A DNA stretch of 43,597 bases from an uncultured Lachnospiraceae bacterium (lineage in GTDB: Bacteria; Bacillota; Clostridia; Lachnospirales; Lachnospiraceae): positions 1 through 43,597 of the forward strand of contig CAJUQY010000023.1 in assembly GCA_910588815.1 (NCBI GenBank), in the 5' to 3' direction. Of the stretch, positions 15,705 through 23,677 are shown in pieces. Below the pieces are notes generated by a model, which saw nothing but the letters and a program-made list of their open reading frames with translations, made no database searches and had not been told where the DNA came from. The stretch's first letter is position 1. The number at the start of each line of letters is the position of its first letter. Both the position numbers and the translations under genes were made by a program.

Positions 15705-16730
15705 TCAGTTAAAACCGTAAATTTTCTGAGTAATGTTGTAGGCAATCACAGAGATCATCCGGCCGGCAGGACCCGGCAGGTTCATAAAGATACCGAGGAT
15801 CGTGCGGAAACGGAATTTCCGGTAGAGGGAAGGATTTGCCTCCTTTAAATACTGCCACAGTTCTTTCTTCCAGCGGAGGTGTTGGGGGGTGCCGGATTTG
15901 ATCGCCATAATGGAAGAGACACTCATAATAATGTTCAGATAAGAGCACATGTTTTTGCACTGAGTGTCGCTTTTAAAGTGAATGCCGGATTTTAACAGGA
16001 CATCGATCATCCGGTAATTGACCCGGTACTGCTGATCCAGCCTGGAAATCATGACGGATTCGTTGACCGACTGATCTTCTCTGCCGATGAAATAACGGTA
16101 AAAGTCCACGTCGATGTAATAGATGGTGTGGACATAAGGCATGGGCTGAAATACGAAGAGATTGTCCACGTAAAAGGTGTGCTCCGGCAGCTTCATGCCG
16201 CAGAGACGGAGCACATTGGTCCGGTAAATGACGGAATGCATCAGGATATAGGTGGTGGGCGGCAGGGGCTTCACGTCGTCCCAGGTAAAGTAGGTGTCTG
16301 CGGGGAAATAATTCCGGTAATGCATAATCTTTTTGTGGGGAGCTCCCTGCTTTTCGTAAACATAGTTGGAGAGCAGCAGGTCCGGCAGACGGTCTTCCTC
16401 CGCGGCGGTGCGTAGAAAATGTAAAATACTCCGGTAAGCGTCTGCATCTACCCAGTCATCGCTGTCGACCACCTTGAAAAACAGTCCGGAGGCATGGGCG
16501 AGTCCCGTATTGACGGCGCCGCCGTGGCCGGCATTCTCCTGGTGGATAGCCCGGATGATGTCCGGATGCTCCGTCTCCAGACGGTCGGCGATCGCTGCCG
16601 TGTCATCCGTTGACCCGTCGTCAACGATCAAAATTTCAATCTCTTTTCCGCCGGGAAGAAGAGATTCGATACAGTGTTCCATATAGTCCTGCGAATTGTA
16701 GCAGGGAACAACGATTGATAATAATTTCAT
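15705..16730 (-). CDS. Family 2 glycosyltransferase
   Basis: The 341-residue protein has the GT-A fold signatures of GT2 enzymes: an N-terminal SIVVPCYNSQDY strand, the nucleotide-binding ILIVDDGSTDD near residues 34-44, an ENAGHGGAVNTG segment, and the metal-binding DSDDWVD near 88-94. The C-terminal half is mixed helical without clear membrane spans. GT2 members of this kind add sugars to cell-wall polymers, polysaccharides or proteins. Donor and acceptor cannot be read from sequence. AAGGAG precedes the ATG. It is a single-gene unit with its own promoter. Confidence 0.88.
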   Translation of the reverse strand: MKLLSIVVPCYNSQDYMEHCIESLLPGGKEIEILIVDDGSTDDTAAIADRLETEHPDIIRAIHQENAGHGGAVNTGLAHASGLFFKVVDSDDWVDADAYRSILHFLRTAAEEDRLPDLLLSNYVYEKQGAPHKKIMHYRNYFPADTYFTWDDVKPLPPTTYILMHSVIYRTNVLRLCGMKLPEHTFYVDNLFVFQPMPYVHTIYYIDVDFYRYFIGREDQSVNESVMISRLDQQYRVNYRMIDVLLKSGIHFKSDTQCKNMCSYLNIIMSVSSIMAIKSGTPQHLRWKKELWQYLKEANPSLYRKFRFRTILGIFMNLPGPAGRMISVIAYNITQKIYGFN

Positions 16731-16774
16731 GAAGTATACTCCTTGGGCGAGTTTTCTCTGGCAATCTGGGTTTT

Positions 16775-16803
16775 AGTATACCCTTTTTTTTTAAAAGTTG
16801 CAA
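16775..16803 (-). promoter_or_regulatory. Sigma-A promoter of the glycosyltransferase gene
   Basis: On the minus strand TTGCAA (16798-16803) and TATACT (16775-16780) are 17 bases apart, with an A-rich spacer. The start lies about 45 bases downstream. Confidence 0.55.
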
Positions 16804-16935
16804 CGGGTGCCGGCAGTTTTATCCAGAATGTTGGAGAGTGGGGACGGGCTGTTTTTTGCCGGAATCATAATTTCTGTGGAAATTGTGCATAATGGAGCAG
16901 AGGGAAATTTCTTAAAACTCAGGAAAATTTAAGAA

Positions 16936-16964
16936 TTGACAAATGAAGCGCCCTATTATAAAAT
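16936..16964 (+). promoter_or_regulatory. Sigma-A promoter of the aspS T-box leader
   Basis: A consensus TTGACA (16936-16941) and TAAAAT (16959-16964) are 17 bases apart, placing the transcript start near 16971 just before the T-box stem I sequence. Confidence 0.75.
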
Positions 16965-16974
16965 ACGATAATAA

Positions 16975-17238
16975 CAAAAGCGACGACGAAGAGAAGTAGT
17001 ACCGATTATCGCTCCCAGTGAGCGGGAGACAGTGGGAACCCCGCAGAGTGAATCCGTATGAATAACACTTCCGAGCTGCAATCTGAACCCCGGAGGATCC
17101 GGGCAGTAGGTGCGCCGTAGGCCGGGCGTCAACCGGCAGCCATGAGGGGACTGCCTTCCAGGCAGTAAATCAGGTGGTACCGCGGACAGAAAGAGCTGTT
17201 CGTCCTGAAAAATTTTAAGGACGGACAGCTCTGTTTTT
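16975..17238 (+). promoter_or_regulatory. T-box riboswitch upstream of aspS; specifier reads AAC (Asn)
   Basis: T-box leaders sense uncharged tRNA and switch between terminator and antiterminator. The conserved T-box sequence AGGTGGTACCGCGG is at 17172-17185. Stem III (17150-17166) precedes it. The competing terminator is the stem at about 17192-17232 followed by TTTTT. Stem I shows the AGTA motif on its 5-prime side (from about 17000). On its 3-prime side GAAT (17060-17063) is followed by AAC (17064-17066) and then A-CTT, the position of the specifier codon. AAC is an asparagine codon; no GAC or GAT lies in this loop. TGGT would pair with the tRNA end, allowing discriminator G by wobble. Confidence 0.9.
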
Positions 17239-17376
17239 ATGCGCAGGCCCCCGCAAGGGAGTTTGATGCCGGCGTCCTGAAGGACTGGCTTTGCGCCGCG
17301 GCATATGCCCCGCGCGGCGGTCAGAGGAGAAAAGCCGCTTCTGCCCGTTTATGTTATGAAAAAGGAGAGAATAAAG

Positions 17377-19122
17377 ATGTCAGATATTTATCGCAGCAGA
17401 ACCATGGATCAGATGGGAGAAGGGGATGTGGGGCAGGAGCTTCGGATTGCCGGATGGGTGGAAAATATCAGGGACCACGGCGGCGTATCTTTTCTCGACC
17501 TGCGCGACATGTACGGAGTCATGCAGGTGGTGTTCCGGGATACGGGGCTTTTAAAAGGGATCCGCAAGGAAGAGTGTATTTCTGTGGAAGGCCTGGTGGA
17601 ACACAGAGATGAGGAGACCTATAATCCGAAGATTCCTACGGGAACCATTGAACTGGAGGCCCATAAGATTGATATCCTGGGAAAGGTTTATCGGGACCTG
17701 CCCTTCGAGGTGGCAGCTTCCAAAGAAATCCGGGAGGATGTCCGATTAAAATACCGCTATCTGGATCTCAGGAACCATAAAGTGAAGGAGAATATTATTT
17801 TCCGCTCCGAAGTGATCAACTATCTGAGGGAGAAAATGAGGCAGATGGGATTTCTGGAGATTCAAACACCGATTCTCTGCGCCTCCTCTCCGGAGGGCGC
17901 TAGGGATTATATCGTCCCCTCCAGAAAATACAAGGGGAAATTTTACGCTCTGCCTCAAGCGCCCCAGCAGTATAAGCAGCTCTTGATGGCTTCCGGATTT
18001 GACAAATATTTTCAGATCGCCCCCTGCTTCCGGGACGAGGACGCCCGTGCGGACCGTTCGCCAGGGGAGTTCTACCAGCTTGATTTTGAGATGAGCTTTG
18101 CCACGGAGGAGGATGTGTTCCGGGTCGGGGAGGAAGTGCTCACCGACACCTTTAAAAAATTTGCTCCGGAGGGCTTCTTTGTTACGGAGGCTCCCTATCC
18201 GGTCTTCAGCTACAAGGAGGCCATGGAGCAGTTCGGGACGGATAAGCCGGATCTCAGAAACCCCTTACGGATCCTCGACGTGACAGAATTTTTCCAAAGA
18301 TGCGATTTTAAGCCCTTCCATAAGAAAACGGTGCGGGCTGTCAAAGTCCATGCGGCTCTGTCCAAGGGCTTCCATGAGAAGCTGCTTAAATTTGCCCAGT
18401 CCATCGGCATGGGGGGACTCGGTTTCCTGGAGGTGAAGGAGGATCTCTCCTATAAAGGACCCATCGACAAGTTTATTCCGGAGGAGATGAAAGGAGAGCT
18501 GGCAAAGCTGGCAGGGCTTGCAGACGGCGACGTGATCTTCTTCATCGCCGACAGTGAGGAACGGGCCTCCAAATATGCGGGGCAGATCCGGAATGAACTG
18601 GGAGTACGCCTGGATCTGATTGAGAAAAATGCTTACCGGTTCTGCTATATCAATGACTTTCCCATGTATGAGCTGGACGAGGAGACAAAGAAAATCGGCT
18701 TCACCCACAATCCCTTCTCCATGCCCCAGGGCGGCCTGGAAGCTTTAAACACCAAGGATCCTTTGGAAATTCTGGCATATCAGTATGACATCGTCTGCAA
18801 CGGTGTGGAGCTTTCCTCCGGTGCGGTGAGAAATCACGATATGGATATTATGGAAAAGGCCTTTGAGATTGCCGGGTATGACAAGACGGCTCTGGAAAGC
18901 AAGTTCGGGGCTCTTTACCACGCCTTCCAGTTCGGGGCTCCGCCCCATGCGGGTATGGCTCCCGGAGTGGACCGGATGATTATGCTGCTTCGGAACGAGG
19001 AGAATATCCGCGAAGTCATCGCCTTCCCCATGAGCGGGACGGCTCAGGATTTCATGTGCGGCGCCCCGAACGAGGTGACGGAGCAGCAGCTTCGGGAAGT
19101 CCACATTAAGGTGCGGGATTAA
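17377..19122 (+). CDS. aspS: Aspartyl-tRNA synthetase, possibly non-discriminating (AspRS)
   Basis: AspRS charges tRNA-Asp with aspartate, and also tRNA-Asn when non-discriminating. The 581-residue bacterial-type protein has the N-terminal OB anticodon-binding domain, class II motif 2 (FRDEDARADRSPGEFYQLDFE), a bacterial GAD insertion, and motif 3 (GMAPGVDRMIML). In the anticodon domain residue 34 is His, within RDHGG, as in known non-discriminating enzymes, where discriminating ones have Leu. The second diagnostic site (residue 80) is Glu, neither Lys nor Gly. The start at 17377 follows AAAGGAGA by about nine bases; an upstream in-frame ATG at 17305 adds unrelated residues. It is controlled by the T-box leader. 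Confidence 0.96.
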   Translation: MSDIYRSRTMDQMGEGDVGQELRIAGWVENIRDHGGVSFLDLRDMYGVMQVVFRDTGLLKGIRKEECISVEGLVEHRDEETYNPKIPTGTIELEAHKIDILGKVYRDLPFEVAASKEIREDVRLKYRYLDLRNHKVKENIIFRSEVINYLREKMRQMGFLEIQTPILCASSPEGARDYIVPSRKYKGKFYALPQAPQQYKQLLMASGFDKYFQIAPCFRDEDARADRSPGEFYQLDFEMSFATEEDVFRVGEEVLTDTFKKFAPEGFFVTEAPYPVFSYKEAMEQFGTDKPDLRNPLRILDVTEFFQRCDFKPFHKKTVRAVKVHAALSKGFHEKLLKFAQSIGMGGLGFLEVKEDLSYKGPIDKFIPEEMKGELAKLAGLADGDVIFFIADSEERASKYAGQIRNELGVRLDLIEKNAYRFCYINDFPMYELDEETKKIGFTHNPFSMPQGGLEALNTKDPLEILAYQYDIVCNGVELSSGAVRNHDMDIMEKAFEIAGYDKTALESKFGALYHAFQFGAPPHAGMAPGVDRMIMLLRNEENIREVIAFPMSGTAQDFMCGAPNEVTEQQLREVHIKVRD

Positions 19123-19206
19123 GACGGCGGCGAAGATATAAAAATGTATAAAAAGAGGGGCTGCCTTGCCAGAGGGAACGCGGAAAATCTGTCTTTAGGA
19201 AAATAC

Positions 19207-19247
19207 AGGACGGCTCCGACAAGCGCTGTGTTTGCCGGGGCCGTTCT
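19207..19247 (-). terminator. Terminator-like hairpin between aspS and metY
   Basis: A long imperfect stem of about 12 pairs, including G-U pairs, spans 19207-19247. Read on the minus strand it is followed by a T-rich stretch, so it most likely ends metY; it may also serve aspS. The rest of 19123-19273 shows no gene. Confidence 0.55.
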
Positions 19248-19273
19248 GTGTGCACATGGTTTCTGCCCGGTTG

Positions 19274-20566
19274 TTAAGAAAGGGCGGTTACGGCGGCGAA
19301 ACCAAGATCCAAATCAGCAAGGATATCGTCAATGTGCTCCGTGCCGATGGAAAGGCGGATCGTTCCCGGATGGATTCCCTGCTCCGCGAGCTCTTGGGCG
19401 GTGAGCTGGGAATGAGTGGTGGTAGCCGGGTGGATTACCAGGCTCTTTACGTCGGCCACATTGGCAAGGAGAGAGAAAATTTTTAAGTGGTCGATGAAAG
19501 CATAGGCGGCCTCCTGCCCGCCCCTGATGTCAAAAGTAAAGATGGAAGCGCCTCCCTTCGGAAAGTATTTCTCATAGAGAGCGTGGTTGGGATGATCCGG
19601 CAGGGAAGGATGGTTGACTTTTTCCACCAGAGGGTGCTTCGCCAGGTATTCCACCACCTTTTTCGCATTTTCTGCGTGGCGTTCCAGTCTCAGGGAGAGA
19701 GTTTCCACACCCTGGAGCAGAAGAAACGCATTGAAAGGAGAGATGGCTGCACCGGTGTCGCGAAGGAGGATTGCCCGTATGTAGGTGGCAAAGGCCGCAG
19801 GACCTGCCGCATCCACAAAAGAGACTCCGTGGTAGCTTGGATTGGCGTCGGCGATAGCCGGATATCTGCCGCTTGCTTTCCAGTCGAATTTGCCGGAGTC
19901 CACGATGATACCGCCTAGAGTTGTGCCGTGTCCGCCGATAAACTTTGTTGCGGAATGGACGACGATATCGGCGCCGTGCTCGATGGGGCGGATCAGGTAA
20001 GGCGTGCCGAAAGTATTGTCGATAACCAGGGGCAGGCCGTGCCTGTGGGCGATGTCGGCAATGGCATCGATGTCGGGAATGTCACTGTTGGGGTTTCCAA
20101 GGGTCTCCAGGTAGATGGCTCTCGTGTTATCCTGAATGGCGCCTTCCACCTCCGTCAGATTGTGGGCATCTACAAAGGTTGCGGTCACTCCGTAATGGGG
20201 GAGGGTGTGTTCCAGAAGGTTGTAGCTGCCGCCGTAAATGGTCTTCTGGGAGACGATGTGGCCTCCGTCGGGAGCCAAGGCAAGGATGGCGTAGGTGATG
20301 GCGGCGGCGCCGGAGGCCACGGCCAGGGCAGCCGCGCCTCCCTCTAAGGCAGCCAGGCGTTTTTCCAGTACCTCCTGGGTGGAATTGGTCAGACGGCCGT
20401 AAATGTTTCCGGCGTCGGCAAGGCCGAAACGGGCGGCTGCCTGAGCGGAATTTTTAAACACATAAGAAGTGGTCTGGTAAATGGGAACCGCCCTGGCATC
20501 GGTGGCCGGATCGGCATTCTCCTGCCCAACATGTAACTGAAGGGTTTCAAATCTGTAATCGCTCAT
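19274..20566 (-). CDS. metY: O-acetylhomoserine sulfhydrylase / homocysteine synthase
   Basis: This PLP enzyme makes homocysteine from O-acetyl-L-homoserine and sulfide. The 430-residue protein opens with FETLQLHVGQENADPATDARAV, typical of the O-acetylhomoserine aminocarboxypropyltransferase group. It has the PLP-binding Lys208 in SATKFIGGHG and the C-terminal active-site region SLVIHPATTTHSQL. The length of about 430 (longer than the roughly 380-400 of gamma-synthases/lyases) favours MetY over MetB or MetC. It is divergent from an Rrf2 regulator gene, which suggests control by sulfur or Fe-S status. It is monocistronic. Confidence 0.93.
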   Translation of the reverse strand: MSDYRFETLQLHVGQENADPATDARAVPIYQTTSYVFKNSAQAAARFGLADAGNIYGRLTNSTQEVLEKRLAALEGGAAALAVASGAAAITYAILALAPDGGHIVSQKTIYGGSYNLLEHTLPHYGVTATFVDAHNLTEVEGAIQDNTRAIYLETLGNPNSDIPDIDAIADIAHRHGLPLVIDNTFGTPYLIRPIEHGADIVVHSATKFIGGHGTTLGGIIVDSGKFDWKASGRYPAIADANPSYHGVSFVDAAGPAAFATYIRAILLRDTGAAISPFNAFLLLQGVETLSLRLERHAENAKKVVEYLAKHPLVEKVNHPSLPDHPNHALYEKYFPKGGASIFTFDIRGGQEAAYAFIDHLKIFSLLANVADVKSLVIHPATTTHSQLTAQELAEQGIHPGTIRLSIGTEHIDDILADLDLGFAAVTALS

Positions 20567-20615
20567 GGTCTTATCCTCTTTTCTTTCCTAAAATTTTATC
20601 GCGTTGTTGTGCTTT

Positions 20616-20644
20616 ATCTTACACCTATTTACCCACCATGTCAA
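20616..20644 (-). promoter_or_regulatory. Sigma-A promoter of metY with AATAGGTG element
   Basis: On the minus strand TTGACA (20639-20644) and TAAGAT (20616-20621) are 17 bases apart. AATAGGTG lies directly upstream of the -10 box. The same octamer overlaps the -10 box of the divergent Rrf2 gene, so it is a candidate shared operator. Confidence 0.6.
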
Positions 20645-20693
20645 TGGGGAAATGAAAAAACATGGAAACCAAAGAGGGCTCCGTAAAATCCTC

Positions 20694-20735
20694 TTGCCAG
20701 ATTCTATCACCCAGCGTTATAATAGGTGAAACACC
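20694..20735 (+). promoter_or_regulatory. Promoter and candidate operator of the Rrf2 regulator gene
   Basis: TTGCCA (20694-20699) and TATAAT (20718-20723) are 18 bases apart. The octamer AATAGGTG (20721-20728) overlaps the -10 box and begins a small inverted repeat GGTG-AAA-CACC (20725-20735). This is an arrangement expected for autorepression. Confidence 0.5.
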
Positions 20736-20789
20736 ATTGCGCCTGGGAGAAAGGATCTTTGCAGGGCGGGTGGAGCAGGGAGGTGTTTT

Positions 20790-21185
20790 ATGATCTCAAC
20801 AAGGGGGAGATACGCGCTCCGGGTCATGACGGATTTGGCGGAACAGGACACAGAGCGGTTTGTCCCGTTAAAAGAAATTGCGAAGAGGCAGGAAATCTCC
20901 GAGAAATATCTGGAGGCCATCGTCCGGACCCTGGTCAGGGAAGGGCTTCTCAAGGGCCTGAGCGGAAAGGGCGGAGGCTATCGCCTGACCCGCGGACCGG
21001 AGGAATATACGGTGGGGGAGATTCTGGAATTGACGGAAGGGACCCTGGCCGTGGTGGCCTGTCTGGAGAGGGGGGCGCAGGACTGCGCCAGAAAGCAGAT
21101 CTGCCGGACCCTGCCCATGTGGGAGCGGTTCAACGGCATGGTGAGAGACTTCTTTTTCGGGATCACTTTGGCAGATCTGCTGTGA
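20790..21185 (+). CDS. Rrf2-family transcriptional regulator with three Cys (IscR-like)
   Basis: The 131-residue protein has the Rrf2 winged helix (residues 1-66: MISTRGRYALRVM, then ISEKYLEAIVRTLVREGLL, then GKGGGYRL) and a dimerisation helix. Cys91, Cys99 and Cys105 nearly superpose on the Fe-S ligands Cys92/98/104 of IscR, so it may bind an iron-sulfur cluster. CymR, the sulfur regulator of Firmicutes, lacks such a triad. It is divergently transcribed from metY and shares a promoter motif with it, implying control of methionine/cysteine synthesis. No isc or suf genes are in this window. A good GGGAGG site (about 20778-20783) supports the start. Confidence 0.9.
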   Translation: MISTRGRYALRVMTDLAEQDTERFVPLKEIAKRQEISEKYLEAIVRTLVREGLLKGLSGKGGGYRLTRGPEEYTVGEILELTEGTLAVVACLERGAQDCARKQICRTLPMWERFNGMVRDFFFGITLADLL

Positions 21186-21210
21186 TGGCCGGGGGCGTAA
21201 CCGGCGCCGC

Positions 21211-21573
21211 TTACAGGCATGCCTCGTCAAATTCGTACAGGATGTCATTGGTGTCCGGTACGGTGAGCCTGCGGTTTAAGGCAAACATGAGGATGGAATC
21301 TCTCCGGTTCCTGGCGTCCAAAAGAGGCATGCGGGCAATTCTGAGAAGCCGGTCAGTCTCCGGGAGGGTAAGCTCCATGGCCAGTGCGATGGAAAGGACC
21401 ACGTCCCGCCCCGGATTTTTGATTCCCCGGAAGACCTGATAGATGTACTCTCCCCGGCTGGAGCGTTCAGCCACCTGGGATACGTTCAGATTCCGCTCTG
21501 CCAGCAGGCTCCTCAAATACCGGTGGAGAGGGATATCAGACAGAGCTTCCCAGCGCAACGGAAAACTTGTCAT
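21211..21573 (-). CDS. Small helix-turn-helix (XRE-like) protein
   Basis: This 120-residue protein has a helix-turn-helix in its first half (LRSLLAERNLNVSQVAERS, then YIYQVFRG) and a helical C-terminal half (LTLPETDRLLRIARMPL) ending in an acidic segment. It resembles small cytosolic XRE-type proteins of Lachnospiraceae, with unknown targets. An in-frame TGA is only five codons before the ATG, so the start is fixed. No ribosome site is visible before it, which suggests weak or leaderless translation. It is convergent with the Rrf2 gene (25 bases apart). Confidence 0.65.
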   Translation of the reverse strand: MTSFPLRWEALSDIPLHRYLRSLLAERNLNVSQVAERSSRGEYIYQVFRGIKNPGRDVVLSIALAMELTLPETDRLLRIARMPLLDARNRRDSILMFALNRRLTVPDTNDILYEFDEACL

Positions 21574-21622
21574 ATGGAAAAAATATCAACGGAATCCGGA
21601 AGGCTTTCAGAAGGAAGACGGC

Positions 21623-21898
21623 GTGGAGGATCTGCTGGTGGCCTTTGTCAGACGCAGTCTCATAAACACACCGTATCCGCAAGACCGGTATTACCTGATG
21701 GCCTGCAGCCTCCTCTGGGTGGTGCATCGGACGGACGATGACGGCTGGAGCTGTTCGGAGCCTCTCTTTTTCTCCGACTGCAGGCCGCATCTTGAACAGG
21801 ACCGGCTTATTTTCAACGATACCTATTTGGAGTTTTTTGCAGGACAAGGCGGCGCAGCCCTTTCGGACTTCGCCGTCTTGTCCTGTCAAAAAAAATAA
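21623..21898 (+). CDS. Hypothetical protein (91 aa)
   Basis: The frame is open from 21443, but its first part is antisense to the HTH gene. The best start is GTG 21623, five bases after AAGGAAG. The product is a soluble 91-residue protein with a YYLMACSLLWVVHRTDDDGW core. I do not recognise it. The opposite strand also has an open frame (21536-21934), of less natural composition. The gene would lie divergent from the HTH protein and just upstream of the sigma factor promoter. Confidence 0.4.
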   Translation: MEDLLVAFVRRSLINTPYPQDRYYLMACSLLWVVHRTDDDGWSCSEPLFFSDCRPHLEQDRLIFNDTYLEFFAGQGGAALSDFAVLSCQKK

Positions 21899-21911
21899 AA
21901 AAGTGTAAAAG

Positions 21912-21940
21912 CACTGCGAAAGCTGTCCCGGCATAGACTA
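21912..21940 (+). promoter_or_regulatory. Mother-cell (sigma-K/E-type) promoter of the sigma factor gene
   Basis: CATAGACTA (21932-21940) fits the sigma-K -10 consensus CATANNNTA exactly, and CACT (21912-21915) supplies the -35 AC dinucleotide 16 bases upstream. The predicted transcript starts about 20 bases before the ATG at 21970. Confidence 0.5.
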
Positions 21941-21969
21941 TAAGAAAGAACTTGCCGGAGCAGTGTTTC

Positions 21970-22587
21970 ATGAAGACTTTCTTAAAACCCCTGACGATTT
22001 CCGAGGAAAAAAATTTTTTAGAGCAGTTCAGACAGGGGGAGCAGGAAGCAAAGCATGTCCTGATCGAGAGAAACATGCGTCTGGTGGCCCACATCGTGAA
22101 AAAATACAGTCAGACAGATTATGAGACAGAGGATCTGATTTCCATCGGGACCATTGGCCTGATCAAGGCTGTCGATACCTTTAACCCGGACCGGGCGAGC
22201 CGGCTGGGAACCTATGCGGCCAAATGCATTGACAACGAGATCCTCATGTTCCTCAGGGCGGAGCGGAAGCGGGGACGGGAGGTTTCCCTTTACGAGCCGA
22301 TCGGCGTGGACAAAGAAGGAAATGCCATCAGCCTGGTGGACGTGATCGAGGCGGAAAGTAAGGATATGGCCGAGAAGGTGTCCACGGATCAGGACATTCG
22401 CAGGATGTACCACGCTTATCAGGAGGCTCTGAGCGGCAGGGAGAAACAGGTGATCGCCATGCGTTATGGGCTGTTTGGGGGAAAGGAGCACACGCAGAGA
22501 GAGGTGGCGGTTGTCCTTGGCATCAGCCGTTCTTATGTGTCCAGGATTGAGAAAGGGGCGCTTTTAAAGCTCCGGGGGGCCCTGTGA
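21970..22587 (+). CDS. sigK: RNA polymerase sporulation sigma factor, SigK family
   Basis: This is a mother-cell sigma factor of late sporulation. The 205-residue protein has region 2 (IERNMRLVAHIVKKYS, then EDLISIGTIGLIKAVDTFNP), the SigE/K-specific segment VSLYEPIGVDKEGN, and region 4 with HTH (TQREVAVVLGISRSYVSRIEKGAL). It starts directly at the equivalent of the mature B. subtilis SigK N-terminus (KPLTISEEKNFLEQF). The hydrophobic pro-sequence is absent, as in Clostridioides difficile. ATG 21970 follows GGAG by about nine bases; an in-frame TTG at 21952 is less likely. No skin element interrupts it. Closely related paralogues exist in this family, so SigK is favoured, not proven. Confidence 0.85.
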   Translation: MKTFLKPLTISEEKNFLEQFRQGEQEAKHVLIERNMRLVAHIVKKYSQTDYETEDLISIGTIGLIKAVDTFNPDRASRLGTYAAKCIDNEILMFLRAERKRGREVSLYEPIGVDKEGNAISLVDVIEAESKDMAEKVSTDQDIRRMYHAYQEALSGREKQVIAMRYGLFGGKEHTQREVAVVLGISRSYVSRIEKGALLKLRGAL

Positions 22588-22619
22588 TTTTTCGTTATTA
22601 AGGAATTCAAACATTTTTC

Positions 22620-22646
22620 TTATCTCTTCCCAAAATCCGCCGATAA
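22620..22646 (+). promoter_or_regulatory. Sigma-D (sigma-28) promoter of flagellin
   Basis: GCCGATAA (22639-22646) is a perfect flagellar -10 box. TTAT (22620-22623) lies 15 bases upstream in place of the usual TAAA. The leader to the flagellin ATG is about 78 bases. Confidence 0.75.
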
Positions 22647-22730
22647 AATTAACATAGGATAAATAAAAGATACCTGCAACCCACGAGGGCACAGGCGGCA
22701 AGATAGAAGATTAAGGGGTGAAGAGAATTT

Positions 22731-23600
22731 ATGCGTATTGCACATAATATTTCAGGTATGAATACATCAAGGAACCAGGGAATCGTGAAGGGTAAGCTGG
22801 GAAAATCTCTGGAGAAATTGTCTTCCGGCTATCGCATTGTCCGTGCAGGAGATGACGCGGCCGGTCTGGCTATTTCCGAGGGTATGCGTTCCCAGATCGC
22901 CGGTTTGAATCAGGCCATGCGCAATACGGAAGACGGAGTCGGCATGGTGAATACCGGAGAGGGAGCCTTGCAGGAGGTTCACGCCATGCTTCACCGTCTG
23001 GAGACTTTGGCTATCGAATCTGCCAACGGTACTTTTAACAGTGTGGCGAGGGTGAACGTAGATCTGGAGAAGAAAGAAATCATGGAGGAAATCGACCGGA
23101 TCTGCAAGAATACGAATTTCAACGAGAATGAGCTGTTTGGTTCCGGCGAGCCTACGGTTCCGATTACTCCGCCGGAAGAGAGTGATACAGTTACTTTCCA
23201 GATCGGTCCGTCGGGAGAAGAGACCATGGATGTGAAACGGTATCTTATGAGTTCCAAGGCCCTTGGCTTGATGGGGAAGGACGGCCAAACCGAAATGGAA
23301 CTTGGCACGCCGGAGCTGGCCAATGCGGCGATCGATACCATTGCGCAGGCAGTCCAGGCGGTAACAGTGGTTCGTTCCGAGTTTGGCGCAGCCCAGAACC
23401 ATCTGGACCATACCCACAACAGCCTGAGCGTGACGGCAGAGAATATGCAGGCATCTGAGAGCCGGATCCGGGATACCAACATGCCGGATGAGTTTACTAA
23501 TTTTACGTCTCAGAATATCCTGATGCAGGCCACGGTGTCCATGCAGAGCCAGGCCAACGCCGTGCCGCAGAGTGTACTTACTCTTCTTCAGAATGCATAA
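22731..23600 (+). CDS. Flagellin
   Basis: Flagellin polymerises into the flagellar filament. The 289-residue protein shows the conserved N-terminal D0/D1 helices (MRIAHNISGMNTSRNQG, GYRIVRAGDDAAGLAISEGM) and the C-terminal D0 helix ending NAVPQSVLTLLQNA. Only about 60 residues separate the D1 halves, so the surface-exposed D2/D3 part is nearly absent and the filament would be thin-walled. AGGGGTG precedes the ATG. It is a single-gene transcript from a sigma-D promoter with its own terminator. Other flagellar genes are not in the window. The start context and length leave little doubt. Confidence 0.96.
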   Translation: MRIAHNISGMNTSRNQGIVKGKLGKSLEKLSSGYRIVRAGDDAAGLAISEGMRSQIAGLNQAMRNTEDGVGMVNTGEGALQEVHAMLHRLETLAIESANGTFNSVARVNVDLEKKEIMEEIDRICKNTNFNENELFGSGEPTVPITPPEESDTVTFQIGPSGEETMDVKRYLMSSKALGLMGKDGQTEMELGTPELANAAIDTIAQAVQAVTVVRSEFGAAQNHLDHTHNSLSVTAENMQASESRIRDTNMPDEFTNFTSQNILMQATVSMQSQANAVPQSVLTLLQNA

Positions 23601-23677
23601 GAAGCGGCGGACAGCCGTAGATGGAAAAAGGATATTGCCATATAAAAATTTTCTGATATTCATAGTTATTTGTATTG

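Noticed and set aside
21443..21622. Extended N-terminus of the 91-residue hypothetical protein
   Set aside because: This part is antisense to the HTH gene, and a good ribosome site precedes the internal GTG at 21623.
22653..22730. Possible cyclic-di-GMP riboswitch or CsrA site in the flagellin leader
   Set aside because: The leader is too short for a GEMM riboswitch and lacks its conserved core; no convincing CsrA hairpin is visible.
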